A DNA stretch of 64,000 bases. Source: CAYNZV01 sp965217095 (lineage in GTDB: Bacteria; Latescibacterota; UBA2968; UBA8231). Positions 28,755 through 38,318 of the stretch are shown here, in pieces. The stretch lies in the NCBI GenBank assembly GCA_965217095.1, contig OZ244235.1:5890001-5954000 (forward strand), given 5' to 3'. Below the pieces are notes generated by a model. The model had not been told where the DNA came from and ran no database searches. It saw only the letters and a list, made by a program, of their open reading frames with translations. The stretch's first letter is position 1. Each line of letters begins with the position of its first letter. A program made the translations under genes and the position numbers.

Positions 28755-30137
28755 TCATTCGATCCAATAAGAGTAGAACCGCGCTCGCCGCGTGGAGAAC
28801 CGCAGCGCGACCTCGCGACCCTGAATCTTTTCCAGTTCGTCCTGATGCCAGGTCAGTTCCGCCGCGGGCTGGTCTCCACTCACCGGAAGGGAGCGGCATA
28901 AAGACTCGCCGTTCTCCCCAATCATCTCGGTCGTGAGCTCGCCTGCGGTCGCATCCACGTTAACAGAGACCTTCTGGCCGTTGAATCGGAACGGTCGAGT
29001 CGTTATCAACCCTTCTTCGTCGCCGGCATCCAGGGATATGAAGCCGTCTCGTCGCAGCACCGCCAGACAAATACCGCACTCGTCCCACCCCAGCTCCCGC
29101 TTCAGGGTCGGTCCCCCGTATTTCTTGCCAGCAGTGTAGTAGAACCAAAGCTCGTTTTCGCGTACCAGCGGAAACGACGGTCCGACAAGCCAACTCAAGT
29201 CTATGTCACCGCCACCCATCGGCGAGGTATCGAGGAACGGCCGCCGCTGCCCGAGACGTTTCCAGCTGTGAAGGTCGCGGCTCGAGGTCAGCTGCACGTG
29301 GTGAAACGAAGCCCAGTCGCCGTCGCGCTGATAAGCGGCGCGCTCATCTTCCGGGATATCCCAATCGGCAAATTCGGGCCAGGCCGCGGCGACCTTACCG
29401 GTCTGGTGATACATCATGGGCATGCCGATGTAGTGACTCTCATAGCGAAACGCGCCCATGTTGTAGATCTCTACCCGGTACGAGGGAGGAAAATCGAAAT
29501 GAGGACTGCGCTGAATCGGATCCGCGAATCGCCGGGTTATATGTGCGCGCCCCAAGATCTGGTCAGGATCATCGGCGTAGAATATCAACTCGGGATCCGA
29601 CCAGGTATCGAAGTCTCTGCTCGTAGAGAGCCAGACCGAACGCCCGTTGGGGCCGCGGTGTTTTACGGTGGCGATGAATAGCCTGCCCCGGGAATCGAAG
29701 GAGAAGTTGTGTTCATCGGCGCTGGGCACCGGCAGTAGGTCCAGCTTTGTCCAGGTCACGCCATCCGCCGAGACCGCCCGCTCGCCCGGTGAAAACGCCT
29801 TGAACCGCCGGCCCGGATCTTCATCCTCGGCGTCGTAGACTACCTCGCCAGGTCCGGCGTGTGGCCCCACGATTTCCCAGTGGAGACCGTCGGTACTTTC
29901 TCTTCTGCCGCCCCCGTCCCAGAGCTTGTATAACTCCGCCTCCGGATCCCAGATAGGCGCCGTGCGGATCTGCAGACAGGTCTGGCCCGAATCAATATCG
30001 GGGCGGATCACCGCCCCTTTCTTGATGGGCTGGTGCATGGTTCGCGTCAGGCCGTGCGAGCTGACAATGCCTACGTCATCCAGAAACAGCTGGCGGTCGC
30101 CATTGGACGGGTCGAATGTCAGCTCTGTGTTGCTCAT
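28755..30137 (-). CDS. Glycosidase-like beta-propeller protein (GH43/GH32-type fold)
   Basis: 460 residues, cytosolic by the absence of a signal peptide. Begins NGDRQLFLDDVGIVSSH, which recurs at the start of predicted five-bladed propeller glycosidase relatives in Planctomycetes and related groups. Blades carry Asp/Trp-rich motifs such as WSTSRDFDTWSDPEL-like segments and SSRDLHSWKRLG. A C-terminal beta-sandwich-like tail ends RARFYSYWIE. Acidic catalytic residues cannot be assigned confidently. It is the first gene of a minus-strand unit with a hypothetical and a ceramidase-like gene, so a glycolipid or glycan target is a reasonable guess. Confidence 0.72.
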   Translation of the reverse strand: MSNTELTFDPSNGDRQLFLDDVGIVSSHGLTRTMHQPIKKGAVIRPDIDSGQTCLQIRTAPIWDPEAELYKLWDGGGRRESTDGLHWEIVGPHAGPGEVVYDAEDEDPGRRFKAFSPGERAVSADGVTWTKLDLLPVPSADEHNFSFDSRGRLFIATVKHRGPNGRSVWLSTSRDFDTWSDPELIFYADDPDQILGRAHITRRFADPIQRSPHFDFPPSYRVEIYNMGAFRYESHYIGMPMMYHQTGKVAAAWPEFADWDIPEDERAAYQRDGDWASFHHVQLTSSRDLHSWKRLGQRRPFLDTSPMGGGDIDLSWLVGPSFPLVRENELWFYYTAGKKYGGPTLKRELGWDECGICLAVLRRDGFISLDAGDEEGLITTRPFRFNGQKVSVNVDATAGELTTEMIGENGESLCRSLPVSGDQPAAELTWHQDELEKIQGREVALRFSTRRARFYSYWIE

Positions 30138-30243
30138 AACGGCCTTAAGATGGACTTTCGTCGAGTGCCGACAAGGGCGTTGTGCTCCTTACCTGCCTAA
30201 CCTACACTCTCCACCACCTTTCTATCTTACCTAGGAGGTTTCC

Positions 30244-31044
30244 ATGTTGAACTGCACCAGGTGTTACTCGATTCCGGCTGTCGCCATTTCCATGACGTTC
30301 GCACTGCAAACGACACAAGCCCGCGAAAAGCCTGCCGCCGGGGAGGGCAAGATGGGACGTATGAAAACACTCATACCGCCTCCGGAATCCATCGACTTTA
30401 TCCACGAGCTGGCTGATCGCACCGGCCGCATTGGGGTGACGGATGAACTCAACGGCGAAACGATTCAGTTCGTTGGATTCGTGAAGGTCGGTCGAAACCA
30501 CGACCCTGACGCTCCTGGGCTTGTCCTGAGAGAAGGCCAGTCATTAGCGGTGTTTCGCGTTCCGCTTGAGCTACCCGAGGACAACGCGGCACGACTGGCT
30601 CGCCGTCCGACGAAAGGGAAGCGCCATGGGGCACGGGTTATGCCGCTCCTGACCGGAGAAGAGGCTGAGGAGGCGGGATTCCACCTTCTCGCCCTGCACC
30701 ATGCCGAGATAGGTACGGCCTCATTTTTCATAGTGCGGCCGATGGGAGACGAGGAAGGCTCCAAACACGCTCAGAAGAGCGAGTCCGCCGATGGGCCGTC
30801 AGAGCAAGACGAGCAGGACCTGCAGGCTATCCAGGACATGGAGGACATGGATGCCATGGATAACATGTACATGGATCAGGCTGGCATCCCTGGCGGTGAC
30901 AACAAGGATGGCGGCGGCGATGGTGGCGGCTCGACGAACGACGGCGACTCCGGCTCCGGTGGCGGAGACGGCGGTGGTGATTCAGGGGGTGGCGGTGACA
31001 GCGGAGGTGGGGGTGGGGATTCGGGCGGTGGAGGCAGCGAGTAA
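30244..31044 (+). CDS. Secreted hypothetical protein with Gly/Ser/Asp-rich tail
   Basis: 266 residues, strong Shine-Dalgarno (AGGAGG) before ATG 30244. A signal peptide ends near TTQAREK. Residues 35-165 form a compact domain (ESIDFIHELADRTGRIGV ... FFIVRP) that I do not recognise. Residues ~170-200 are acidic with repeated Met-Asp (MEDMDAMDNMYMD). The last ~65 residues are a low-complexity repeat of GGGD, SGGGG and DGGG. The tail could be a wall or surface linker or calcium-binding region. It is followed by an M3 peptidase gene 30 bases on. Confidence 0.7.
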   Translation: MLNCTRCYSIPAVAISMTFALQTTQAREKPAAGEGKMGRMKTLIPPPESIDFIHELADRTGRIGVTDELNGETIQFVGFVKVGRNHDPDAPGLVLREGQSLAVFRVPLELPEDNAARLARRPTKGKRHGARVMPLLTGEEAEEAGFHLLALHHAEIGTASFFIVRPMGDEEGSKHAQKSESADGPSEQDEQDLQAIQDMEDMDAMDNMYMDQAGIPGGDNKDGGGDGGGSTNDGDSGSGGGDGGGDSGGGGDSGGGGGDSGGGGSE

Positions 31045-31074
31045 CCAGCTCTGGAGGGGAGGAGACACATACGC

Positions 31075-33187
31075 TTGGCACAAACGGACAACCCGTTCCT
31101 GCAGACCGACGGTCTACCCGAGTTCGACCGGATGGCACCGGAGCATGTGGTGCCGGCGATGGAGAAGGTGCTGGCGGACGCAACCGCGAAGATCGAAGAG
31201 ATCGAGGCCAAGCTGGTGCCGAGCTGGGATGGCCTGCTGAAACCGATGGAAGAGCTGGACGTGCCGTTCGAGTACTCCTGGCACTGCGTTTGCCACCTCA
31301 TGTCGGTGAAAAATTCACCGGAGCTTCGGAAGAAACACGAGAGGATGGAGCCGAAGGTGGTGGAGCTTGGCCTGCGCATCGACCAGAGCCGGCCCGTCTA
31401 CGAAGGTTTGATCGCCATCCGGGACGGTCACGTGTGGGACGAGCTGGACGAGCCACAGCGCCGCATCGTAGAGTACAAGATCCGGGCGGCCGAGAACGCC
31501 GGGGTCGGGCTCGACGGGAAGGCCAAGGAGCGGTTCCTCGAGATCTCCCGGGAGCTGTCGAGGATCAGCACCGAGTTCTCGAACCATGTTCTGGATGCGC
31601 GCAAGGCGTACGAGCTGATACTCACAGACAAGGTCGAGACCGAGGGATGGCCGGAGAGTCTCCGCCGAGTAACGGCAAACTCCTACTCCGAGGCGCGGGT
31701 AAACGAGGGATCCGCGGTGTCCGAAGATGCCGCGGAAGCGACGCCGCAGGACGGTCCGTGGCGGGTCACGCTAGACTTCCCCAGCTTTATGCCGTTCATG
31801 CAGCACCATCGCAACCGCGACCATCGGGAGGCGGTCTACCGCGTTCAAGTCACGCTGGCGTCTTCCGGTGCGTATGACAACACCGACTTGATCACGCAGA
31901 CGCTGAAGCTGCGGCGAGAGCAGGCGGTGCTGCTGGGCTACGGGACGTTCGCGGAGCATAGCCTCGACTCGAAGATGGCCCCGAATGTAGCGGCGGTAGA
32001 CAAGATGACGGACGAGCTGCGGGATCCGTCGCGCCCGCATGCCAAGCAGGATCTGGACGATTTGCGTGCGCTGGCAAAAGAAGGTGGCCAGAAGGAAGAG
32101 CTGCGTCATTGGGACCTGGCTTTCTGGGCGGAACGGCTGCGTGAAAAGCGATTCGACTATACCGACGATCAGCTGCGTCCGTACTTCCCGCTTCCGAGGG
32201 TGCTCGACGGCCTGTTCGGAATTTGCGAAGAGCTATTCGATGTGACGTTCGAGTCGGCCGATGGCGAGGCGCCCGTATGGCACAAGGACGTCCGCTACTT
32301 TCGGGTCAAGGATGGCGCGGGCAACTCCGTTGCCTCCTTCTATCTGGATCCCTACTCCCGTCCGGCGGACAAGCAGGGCGGCGCGTGGATGAATGACTGC
32401 ATGAGTCGTCGCATCCATAGCGGAAGGCTGCGGCTGCCGGTCGTGCACCTGGTGTGCAACGGCACGCCGTCGGTAAAGGACACGCCGTCGCTCATGAGCT
32501 TCAACGAAGTCGAGACGCTGTTCCACGAATTCGGCCACGGCTTGCAGGGCATGCTCACTACTGTGGACTACGCCGATGCGTCGGGCATCCACGGTGTGGA
32601 GTGGGACGCGGTGGAGATCGCCTCGCAGTTCATGGAGAATTGGTGTTATCACAAGCCCACGCTGACAGGAATGACGAAGCACGTGGAGACGGGCGCGCCG
32701 TTGCCGGATGACCTGTTCGAGAAGATCGTAGCGTCGCGCACCTTCCGGGCGGGGTCCGTGATGCTGCGGCAGCTGGAGCTAGGCCGGACGGATATGCGCC
32801 TTCATGACACCTTCGATCCGGATGGGGACAACAACGCCGTTCGACGCGCGCCGCGCGGTGACGATGGAGATGTCGGTGTTTCCGCCGTTCGACGGCGACC
32901 GCCATCTTTGCTCCTTCTCCCACATCTTCGCGGGGGGATACGCCGCCGGTTATTATAGCTACAAGTGGGCGGAGGTGCTGAGTGCCGATGCCTGGAGTGC
33001 CTTCGAGGAAGCCGGCTTGGAGAACGAGGAAGAGGTCCGGGAGCTCGGGCGGCGCTTCCGCGACACGGTGCTGGCGCTCGGTGGTGGGCGGCATCCAATG
33101 GATGTGTTCCGCGACTTTCGGGGTCGGGAGCCGGATACCCAGGCCTTACTACGGCAGAACCGGCTCCTCGACGAACCGAAAGCCTGA
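31075..33187 (+). CDS. prlC: M3 family oligopeptidase (PrlC/OpdA-like), frameshifted near the 3' end
   Basis: About 700 residues if read through. The zinc motif HEFGH is at residues 484-488, followed by the third ligand Glu in VEIASQFMENW. The C-terminal landmark is SHIFAGGYAAGYYSYKWAEV. Cytosolic thimet-type oligopeptidase, cleaving peptides of up to ~20 residues. Translation starts at TTG 31075 with GGAG 10 bases upstream. At about 32835 the frame changes: the first frame reads DPDGDNNAVRRA, the second NPFDARRAVTMEM, as if one base was inserted in the run around 'aacaacgccg'. Without correction the last ~120 residues would be lost, including a segment close to the active site. It follows the Gly/Ser-rich secreted protein. 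Confidence 0.9.
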
Positions 33188-33236
33188 ATCTTCCCTCTGA
33201 AGGTTGGAACGCCTCGAACAGGGCGACAACGGTCGT

Positions 33237-34256
33237 TCACTCGTAAAACCAATCCACGGGGACCCTTGTCACCCGCAGGGAATGGATCGGCCGGTCCAGG
33301 AGCTCGACGTAATAACTCAGAACAGCGTCTTCTCCGAAGAAACTCAAGCTCGCGTAGCTGTACGCCAGGGAACGGTCCGCCTCCAGTTCCTTTGAATGCT
33401 CCCAGCTCTTCCCCTCATCGGTGGATATGGTGCACGTCAGCGGGGTGCGCATTCCCTGGTGATGGTGCTCCAGGTCGACCGTGGGATTGCGAATGAGGAG
33501 GATATCGCCCGTCGTCGGGATCCGCTGCAATACAAACGGTGCCATCGGCGCCGCAATGCCTGAAGATTCCGTCTCGCTCCAGTGCTCGCCGCCGTTCTCC
33601 GAGTAGGTCTGATAGAGGGTGCCCTGGTCGGTGCGCAACAGCATCCACAACCGGCCATCCTCGAGTTCCACCACCTTGGGCTCCATGGCTCCAGACTCGG
33701 GCGCGAACACCGTGTTGCTCGAACGCCATGATGCTCCCTCGTCGTCAGAATAGAGACAGCCGGCCTCCAGCCTGGCGGGTGTGCCGGCGGCCGCCATGTT
33801 GACGGTATAAGGCAGCAAGAGGCGTCCGCTGGTAAGCCGCAGGGCGCTGTCGTTACACAGGCAGTGGTAGCGGTCGGCGGAGGTCAGGAACATCGCAGGG
33901 CCAAAGGTTTCTCCCCCGTCAGTCGAAAGGCGAGCACAGATTACGCACGACCGCTCCGAATCCTGACGCTGATAAAACAGGAAGAGCCGATCCGGCGGGA
34001 GCTGCAGCATACTGACTGCCGCCACATTCTTACGACCCTCGTTTTCAACCACCAGCTGCGATTCGCTCCACGAACGACCACCGTTCGTGGAACGACGGCT
34101 GAGAATTTGGGCCGCGGCGTCGTCTTCCCACGAGCGGAAGTGGGTGTAAGCCATGAACAGGCTGCCATCGTCGTTCTGGACGATATCGGCTTCTCCGGTG
34201 CGCATGTTGGTCTCGTCACCGGGCACAACGTCAACGAATTCGGGGTGTGCTTTCAT
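33237..34256 (-). CDS. Sialidase/BNR-repeat exo-glycosidase-like protein
   Basis: About 339 residues from ATG 34256 with GGAGA upstream. A six-bladed sialidase-like propeller with five Asp boxes: STNGGRSW (56-63), STDGGETF (111-118), SDDEGASW (170-177), SENGGEHW (219-226) and STDEGKSW (278-285). No signal peptide, so it is cytosolic or exported by another route. The sialidase Arg triad is not fully identifiable, so the true substrate may be another glycan or none. It converges with the M3 peptidase gene and lies near the ceramidase- and glycosidase-like genes. Confidence 0.87.
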   Translation of the reverse strand: MKAHPEFVDVVPGDETNMRTGEADIVQNDDGSLFMAYTHFRSWEDDAAAQILSRRSTNGGRSWSESQLVVENEGRKNVAAVSMLQLPPDRLFLFYQRQDSERSCVICARLSTDGGETFGPAMFLTSADRYHCLCNDSALRLTSGRLLLPYTVNMAAAGTPARLEAGCLYSDDEGASWRSSNTVFAPESGAMEPKVVELEDGRLWMLLRTDQGTLYQTYSENGGEHWSETESSGIAAPMAPFVLQRIPTTGDILLIRNPTVDLEHHHQGMRTPLTCTISTDEGKSWEHSKELEADRSLAYSYASLSFFGEDAVLSYYVELLDRPIHSLRVTRVPVDWFYE

Positions 34257-34366
34257 GATCTCCAATCTCCCTTGACCTGAATACCAAAGTAATCCTTAAT
34301 GTTTCGATTGCACGATCCAGTAGCCAACCGAGCCATCGCAGAAGCCAACCAGAAAGGAAAGCTACG

Positions 34367-34903
34367 ATGAAGTGGACGTTAGCACTTGCGGTGTGTTTGT
34401 CGCTAGGAATCGGCGCATGCGGCGATGACAAGAGTCCCACCGGTTCAAACGACACACCCGGAGCCCAACTCGTGGGTGCCTGGACCTTCGAGAGTTCCAA
34501 TATCGTGGAGGTCTTCGGGGAATTCTTCAGACGGTTTCTGGCTGCTTTGGGGTTGTCGGAGGAGCAGATCGACGCGGCACTCGAAGAGCTGGCCAATAGT
34601 CCACCGAGCAGCGGGCCCATCCAGGAACAAGTGGTTTTCAACGCTGATAATACCTGGGCAGGAGGCGAAGCGAGCGGAACCTGGAGCGTCGAAGGCGATC
34701 GCCTGACCATTTCCCGGACCTCGGAAGAAGAAGGGGAAGAAGTGACCCCTTTTACCTATTCGATCTCCGGCGACCGGCTAACCCTGACGCTCGACGTGGA
34801 GGAATTGCTGGCGGTAGTGAGCGCAGAAGAACAGCAGGCAATGGAGCAGATGGGAATCGACCTGAGCAATTCGTTGGTGATCGTCCTGGTCAGGGCGGAC
34901 TAG
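34367..34903 (+). CDS. Lipocalin-like lipoprotein
   Basis: 178 residues. Lipobox at GIGAC (signal MKWTLALAVCLSLGIGAC), followed by a Gly/Ser/Asp linker. Then LVGAWTFESSNIVEV and strands GEASGTWSVEGDRLTI and YSISGDRLTLTLD, the pattern of lipocalin-like or DUF4923-type beta-barrel lipoproteins. A helical insert (FFRRFLAALGLSEEQIDAALEEL) interrupts the first strands. Its 3' end overlaps the nitrilase gene on the other strand by four bases. Function unknown. Confidence 0.8.
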   Translation: MKWTLALAVCLSLGIGACGDDKSPTGSNDTPGAQLVGAWTFESSNIVEVFGEFFRRFLAALGLSEEQIDAALEELANSPPSSGPIQEQVVFNADNTWAGGEASGTWSVEGDRLTISRTSEEEGEEVTPFTYSISGDRLTLTLDVEELLAVVSAEEQQAMEQMGIDLSNSLVIVLVRAD

Positions 34904-35778
34904 CGCTGAATCTCATCGGTCGGTGTGCTGATAATGCCATAGGTTTCGGGACGTCGATCGCGGAACATGAAATGCAGGCGACGGGCGTACTGCAGGTGCT
35001 CCCGGTCCAGGACGACTTGCAGCACCTCCTCGCGATCGTAGCTGGCAATGGCGATCTGCTCTCCCAGCGGATCGAACGCGATGCTGTGCCCACCCATCAC
35101 GATCGGCATGTCGGGAGCGGGGGCGTGACCGATGTTGTTAGCGGCCAGGATGTAGGCAATGTTCTCAAAGGCCCGGGTGGCAAGCAGCTCGCGCCACAAG
35201 GTTTTCTTGGTGTCGGAGATTCCGAACGGCGCAAGAACCACCTCGGCCCCCGCCAATGCCAGGCATCGTATGGCTTCCGGGAAATAGGTATCGTAGCAGA
35301 GAATGATCCCTACCTTCCAACCGTCGATGGCGAACACCGGATAGCGAGAGCCGGTGCGAAAGTATATCGATTCGATGCCCAGGTCGGTGACCAGCTCGCC
35401 GTCGATGACGATATGACGCTCGCCGCCGATATGGGTCTTGCGGTATTTGCCGACGATGGCTCCGTCCGGACCGACGAGTATTGCCGTATCGTAGAACAGA
35501 TCGGTGCCATCCCGTTCAAAGATGGTCGCGACGACATGAACTCGGTGCTGGGACGCCTTCTCCTTGATGGCTGACATCGCCGGTCCATCGTCTGGGGCCG
35601 CTAGGTCGTATTTCCGGTAGTCGCGGGATCCGGGGAAGAACCCGGTACTCCAGTATTCGGGAAGCAATATCACCGTAGAACCGCCGTCTACCGCTACATC
35701 TATCAAACGCGCCGCCGTCTGCATGTTGCGCTCCGTCTCGCCAACTACACTTTCCATCTGGATTACGCCCACCTGCAT
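34900..35778 (-). CDS. Carbon-nitrogen hydrolase (nitrilase superfamily)
   Basis: 292 residues from ATG 35778 (MQVGVIQMESVVGE), with GGAG about 8 bases upstream. The catalytic triad is Glu41 (LLPEYW), Lys114 (KYRKTHIG) and Cys161 (ILCYDTYFPE). It hydrolyses an amide, carbamoyl or nitrile bond in the cytosol; the branch (omega-amidase, N-carbamoylputrescine-like) cannot be told. It is divergent from the Gfo/Idh/MocA gene at 35980. The 200-base intergenic region holds the ribosome sites of both but no clear promoter. Confidence 0.9.
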   Translation of the reverse strand: MQVGVIQMESVVGETERNMQTAARLIDVAVDGGSTVILLPEYWSTGFFPGSRDYRKYDLAAPDDGPAMSAIKEKASQHRVHVVATIFERDGTDLFYDTAILVGPDGAIVGKYRKTHIGGERHIVIDGELVTDLGIESIYFRTGSRYPVFAIDGWKVGIILCYDTYFPEAIRCLALAGAEVVLAPFGISDTKKTLWRELLATRAFENIAYILAANNIGHAPAPDMPIVMGGHSIAFDPLGEQIAIASYDREEVLQVVLDREHLQYARRLHFMFRDRRPETYGIISTPTDEIQR

Positions 35779-35979
35779 GACTGTCACTCCTTTCCTGGAC
35801 TCTCGCGCGGCACAAATGACTTGCACAGAATTAAGGTCAATATCTGGGCGCATCCAGGGTAGCTACCCGCCGCCTTTGCGCCACCTGACGGCGATTAGCT
35901 TGACCCCAATACCGGCATCGCGGTTTATTAACCGGCACTTGGACAAGAGATCATACAATCGAAGCTTCCGGAGGATGAC

Positions 35980-36921
35980 ATGATCAGAGTTGGCTTGATT
36001 GGCTGCGGTGGCCGTGGCAAAGGCGAGTTGCGCGAGCTAGCGACCTTCGAGGATGTCGAAGTCGTAGCGGTCTGCGATCCCGTGCCGGAGGCGTTGGCAC
36101 AGGCAGCGGATGAGTTCGGCATTCAGCACAGGTACGAGTCGATCGAAAGGATGCTGGATGCCGGGGTCGTCGACGTCGCTTTTGTTACGACGCCGGCTCA
36201 TCTGAACGCGCCGTCGGCGCTGCCCTGTCTCGAGGCCGGGGTACACACGCTGGTGGAGAAACCACCGGGGATGCGCGTGGAGGAGACGATCGAGCTGCGG
36301 GAAACCGCGGATCGGACCGGGGCCAAGGCGATGGTCGGTTGGCAGCGGCGTTTCAATCCTTTCATCGTCGAAGCGCGGCGACAGATCGAGGAACGGGGTC
36401 CTATCGTGCAATTGGTTGGAGAGTTCCACAAGAATCTAGCCTGGTTCGAGCAGGGAGGCTTCCCAAAGATCGTCTTGGAGAATTTGCTCCTGGAGAGCCC
36501 GATTCACACCATCGACTGCGTCCGGGCGCTGGCCGGCTCCGATGTGGCGGAGGTACACAGTGTCGTGAGGCGCCGGTTCTCGAAATACAACGATGTGCAC
36601 GCGGCCCTGGTCTTGTTTGAAAACGGCTGCGTGGCGCAGATCAGCTCCAACTATACCGCCGACGCGCGCCTGGAACGCTACGAAATACACGGACGGGGGA
36701 TTTCAGCCTATCTGGAAGGGGTCAAAGGCGGCACCGTGATGGCCGACGGCGAGCGGTATGAGCTGAAGGTTGAAGGGGATGCAATTCACGCCAAAGACGA
36801 GTTCTTCTTCGACTGCATCCGCAACGACCGGCCGGTTGGTCCCCCCGGCGCCAGTCTCGCCGAAGCCGTCAAGACGATGGAACTCGCCGAAGCTATACTC
36901 GCCGGACTGAGAGAGGACTGA
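35980..36921 (+). CDS. Gfo/Idh/MocA family oxidoreductase, paralogue of the gene at the left edge
   Basis: 313 residues with the full N-terminus MIRVGLIGCGGRGKGE, which supplies the glycine-rich loop missing from the window-edge gene at 3-902. The EKPPGM motif is conserved. The two proteins share long blocks (for example EERGPIVQLVGEFHKN). Ribosome site GGAGG. It is followed by a beta-propeller gene and an amidohydrolase gene, so the context differs from that of the first copy. Confidence 0.92.
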   Translation: MIRVGLIGCGGRGKGELRELATFEDVEVVAVCDPVPEALAQAADEFGIQHRYESIERMLDAGVVDVAFVTTPAHLNAPSALPCLEAGVHTLVEKPPGMRVEETIELRETADRTGAKAMVGWQRRFNPFIVEARRQIEERGPIVQLVGEFHKNLAWFEQGGFPKIVLENLLLESPIHTIDCVRALAGSDVAEVHSVVRRRFSKYNDVHAALVLFENGCVAQISSNYTADARLERYEIHGRGISAYLEGVKGGTVMADGERYELKVEGDAIHAKDEFFFDCIRNDRPVGPPGASLAEAVKTMELAEAILAGLRED

Positions 36922-36986
36922 TTTGGATAGATCTATGGACACAAAGTACCGGGAATCCGTGGGTCTTCTATTGCAGGAAACATTCA

Positions 36987-38285
36987 ATGAATAAGCACGA
37001 GACGAGACCCGAGGTAGTGGCGCCTGCTGATCAGCATGTTCTCTGGTCGTACGGGAGCGGCAACGTAGGTGTCGGAGACGGCGAGCTTTCGGGTCCGCAC
37101 ACGGCCGACGAAAATCCTCTCAACCCCGACGAGATCGTGGTAGCCGAGCAGTACGGCAACGACATTCTGGTTATCAACCGCTCCACCGGAAAAATGAGGG
37201 TGCTTTACGGCGAAAGAGGCATCGCCGGCGAAGGCAAACGTCTTTCTGCCGCGCATTCGGCGCACTTTATGCCCTCGGGTCCCTATCGCGAGCATGTGCT
37301 GATCACCGAGTACCGCGGCGAACATCGGATCATGATGCTGCATCGCGATACGGGGGAAGTGCTCTGGTCTTACACCGATCTCGAAGCACCGCTGGAGGCC
37401 ATTTACTGGGACGACGATCACATCATGGCTTCGGATCGAGACCACGGCGTCTTCAAGATCCGCCTCAGCGACGGAGCAAAAGTGTGGCAATTCGATCCCC
37501 AACCCCGCTGCCGTCCATTTTACCTGCAGAGACTCTTTCCGGAATTCTGTGATTCTTACGGCGGCGATCTGCTGGTCGGGTACTGGGGGGGCAATACGGT
37601 CGTGCGCGAGGTCGATACTGAGACCAGCGAAACGGTCTGGATCTACGGCGACAGCGAACAGGGTGCCGGAGATCTCTACAACCACCTGTATTGCGCGGTG
37701 CGCGCCCTACGCTACGGGACCAACGAACGCGGCGGCGGCTTGACCATCATCGTGGACGAAAAAACCCGCATCTTTTGCGTCAATCAGGACAAAGAATTGA
37801 TTTGGGAGTTGGGCGGCGCCAGCGGTGAAAACCGGTATATATCAACGCAGTACGGTATGTCGCCGACCTACGTTCACGTGACGCGCCGGGGGACCCTTCT
37901 GATCACAGACTGGGGTCGCAACATGATCTACGAGGTAAGCCCATTTTGTATTCCGCCGCGAATGGAGAAAGACGCGTACCTGTTCAAAGATTATTCCACC
38001 ACCGATAATTTTGTCGATAGCGGAATCATGGAATCCCGAGGCTACCGCGACAAGAATCTGCAGATCTTCAATACGGATGCCACCGCTTCGCTGCAGTGGC
38101 AGTTACTCGGGTCTCGCAACGCCCGGGACTGGCAGCTGATACACGAGCCAGACGAGGCGCTGGGTCCGAACCGAGATACCTACCTGCTGGTCGATGGACC
38201 GTGGAATTACATCATGACACGCGCCAGGTCGGCGGCGGCAGGCAAACCTGCAACCATCGATGTCTTTGTCACCATGCGGCGATAA
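36987..38285 (+). CDS. Beta-propeller protein (PQQ-like or arylsulfotransferase-like), function unknown
   Basis: 432 residues, no signal peptide. Repeated strands with the propeller signature W-S-Y (VLWSYGSG, EVLWSYTDLEA, KVWQFDP, TVWIYGDSEQG, LIWELGGASG) and 'ITEYRGEHRIMML' segments. The same 'hot W-x-[YF]' pattern is seen in PQQ-binding and arylsulfotransferase-like proteins. No catalytic His could be assigned. It lies between an oxidoreductase and an amidohydrolase, so a role in ligand binding or a lactonase-like activity is possible. Confidence 0.7.
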   Translation: MNKHETRPEVVAPADQHVLWSYGSGNVGVGDGELSGPHTADENPLNPDEIVVAEQYGNDILVINRSTGKMRVLYGERGIAGEGKRLSAAHSAHFMPSGPYREHVLITEYRGEHRIMMLHRDTGEVLWSYTDLEAPLEAIYWDDDHIMASDRDHGVFKIRLSDGAKVWQFDPQPRCRPFYLQRLFPEFCDSYGGDLLVGYWGGNTVVREVDTETSETVWIYGDSEQGAGDLYNHLYCAVRALRYGTNERGGGLTIIVDEKTRIFCVNQDKELIWELGGASGENRYISTQYGMSPTYVHVTRRGTLLITDWGRNMIYEVSPFCIPPRMEKDAYLFKDYSTTDNFVDSGIMESRGYRDKNLQIFNTDATASLQWQLLGSRNARDWQLIHEPDEALGPNRDTYLLVDGPWNYIMTRARSAAAGKPATIDVFVTMRR

Positions 38286-38318
38286 GAGCATCGCCGACGA
38301 AGCTTGAAGGGTTCGCCA

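Noticed and set aside
30876..31379. Pro/Ser-rich proteins on the minus strand opposite the Gly/Ser tail
   Set aside because: The composition is the complement of the Gly-rich repeat; no ribosome site or conserved motif.
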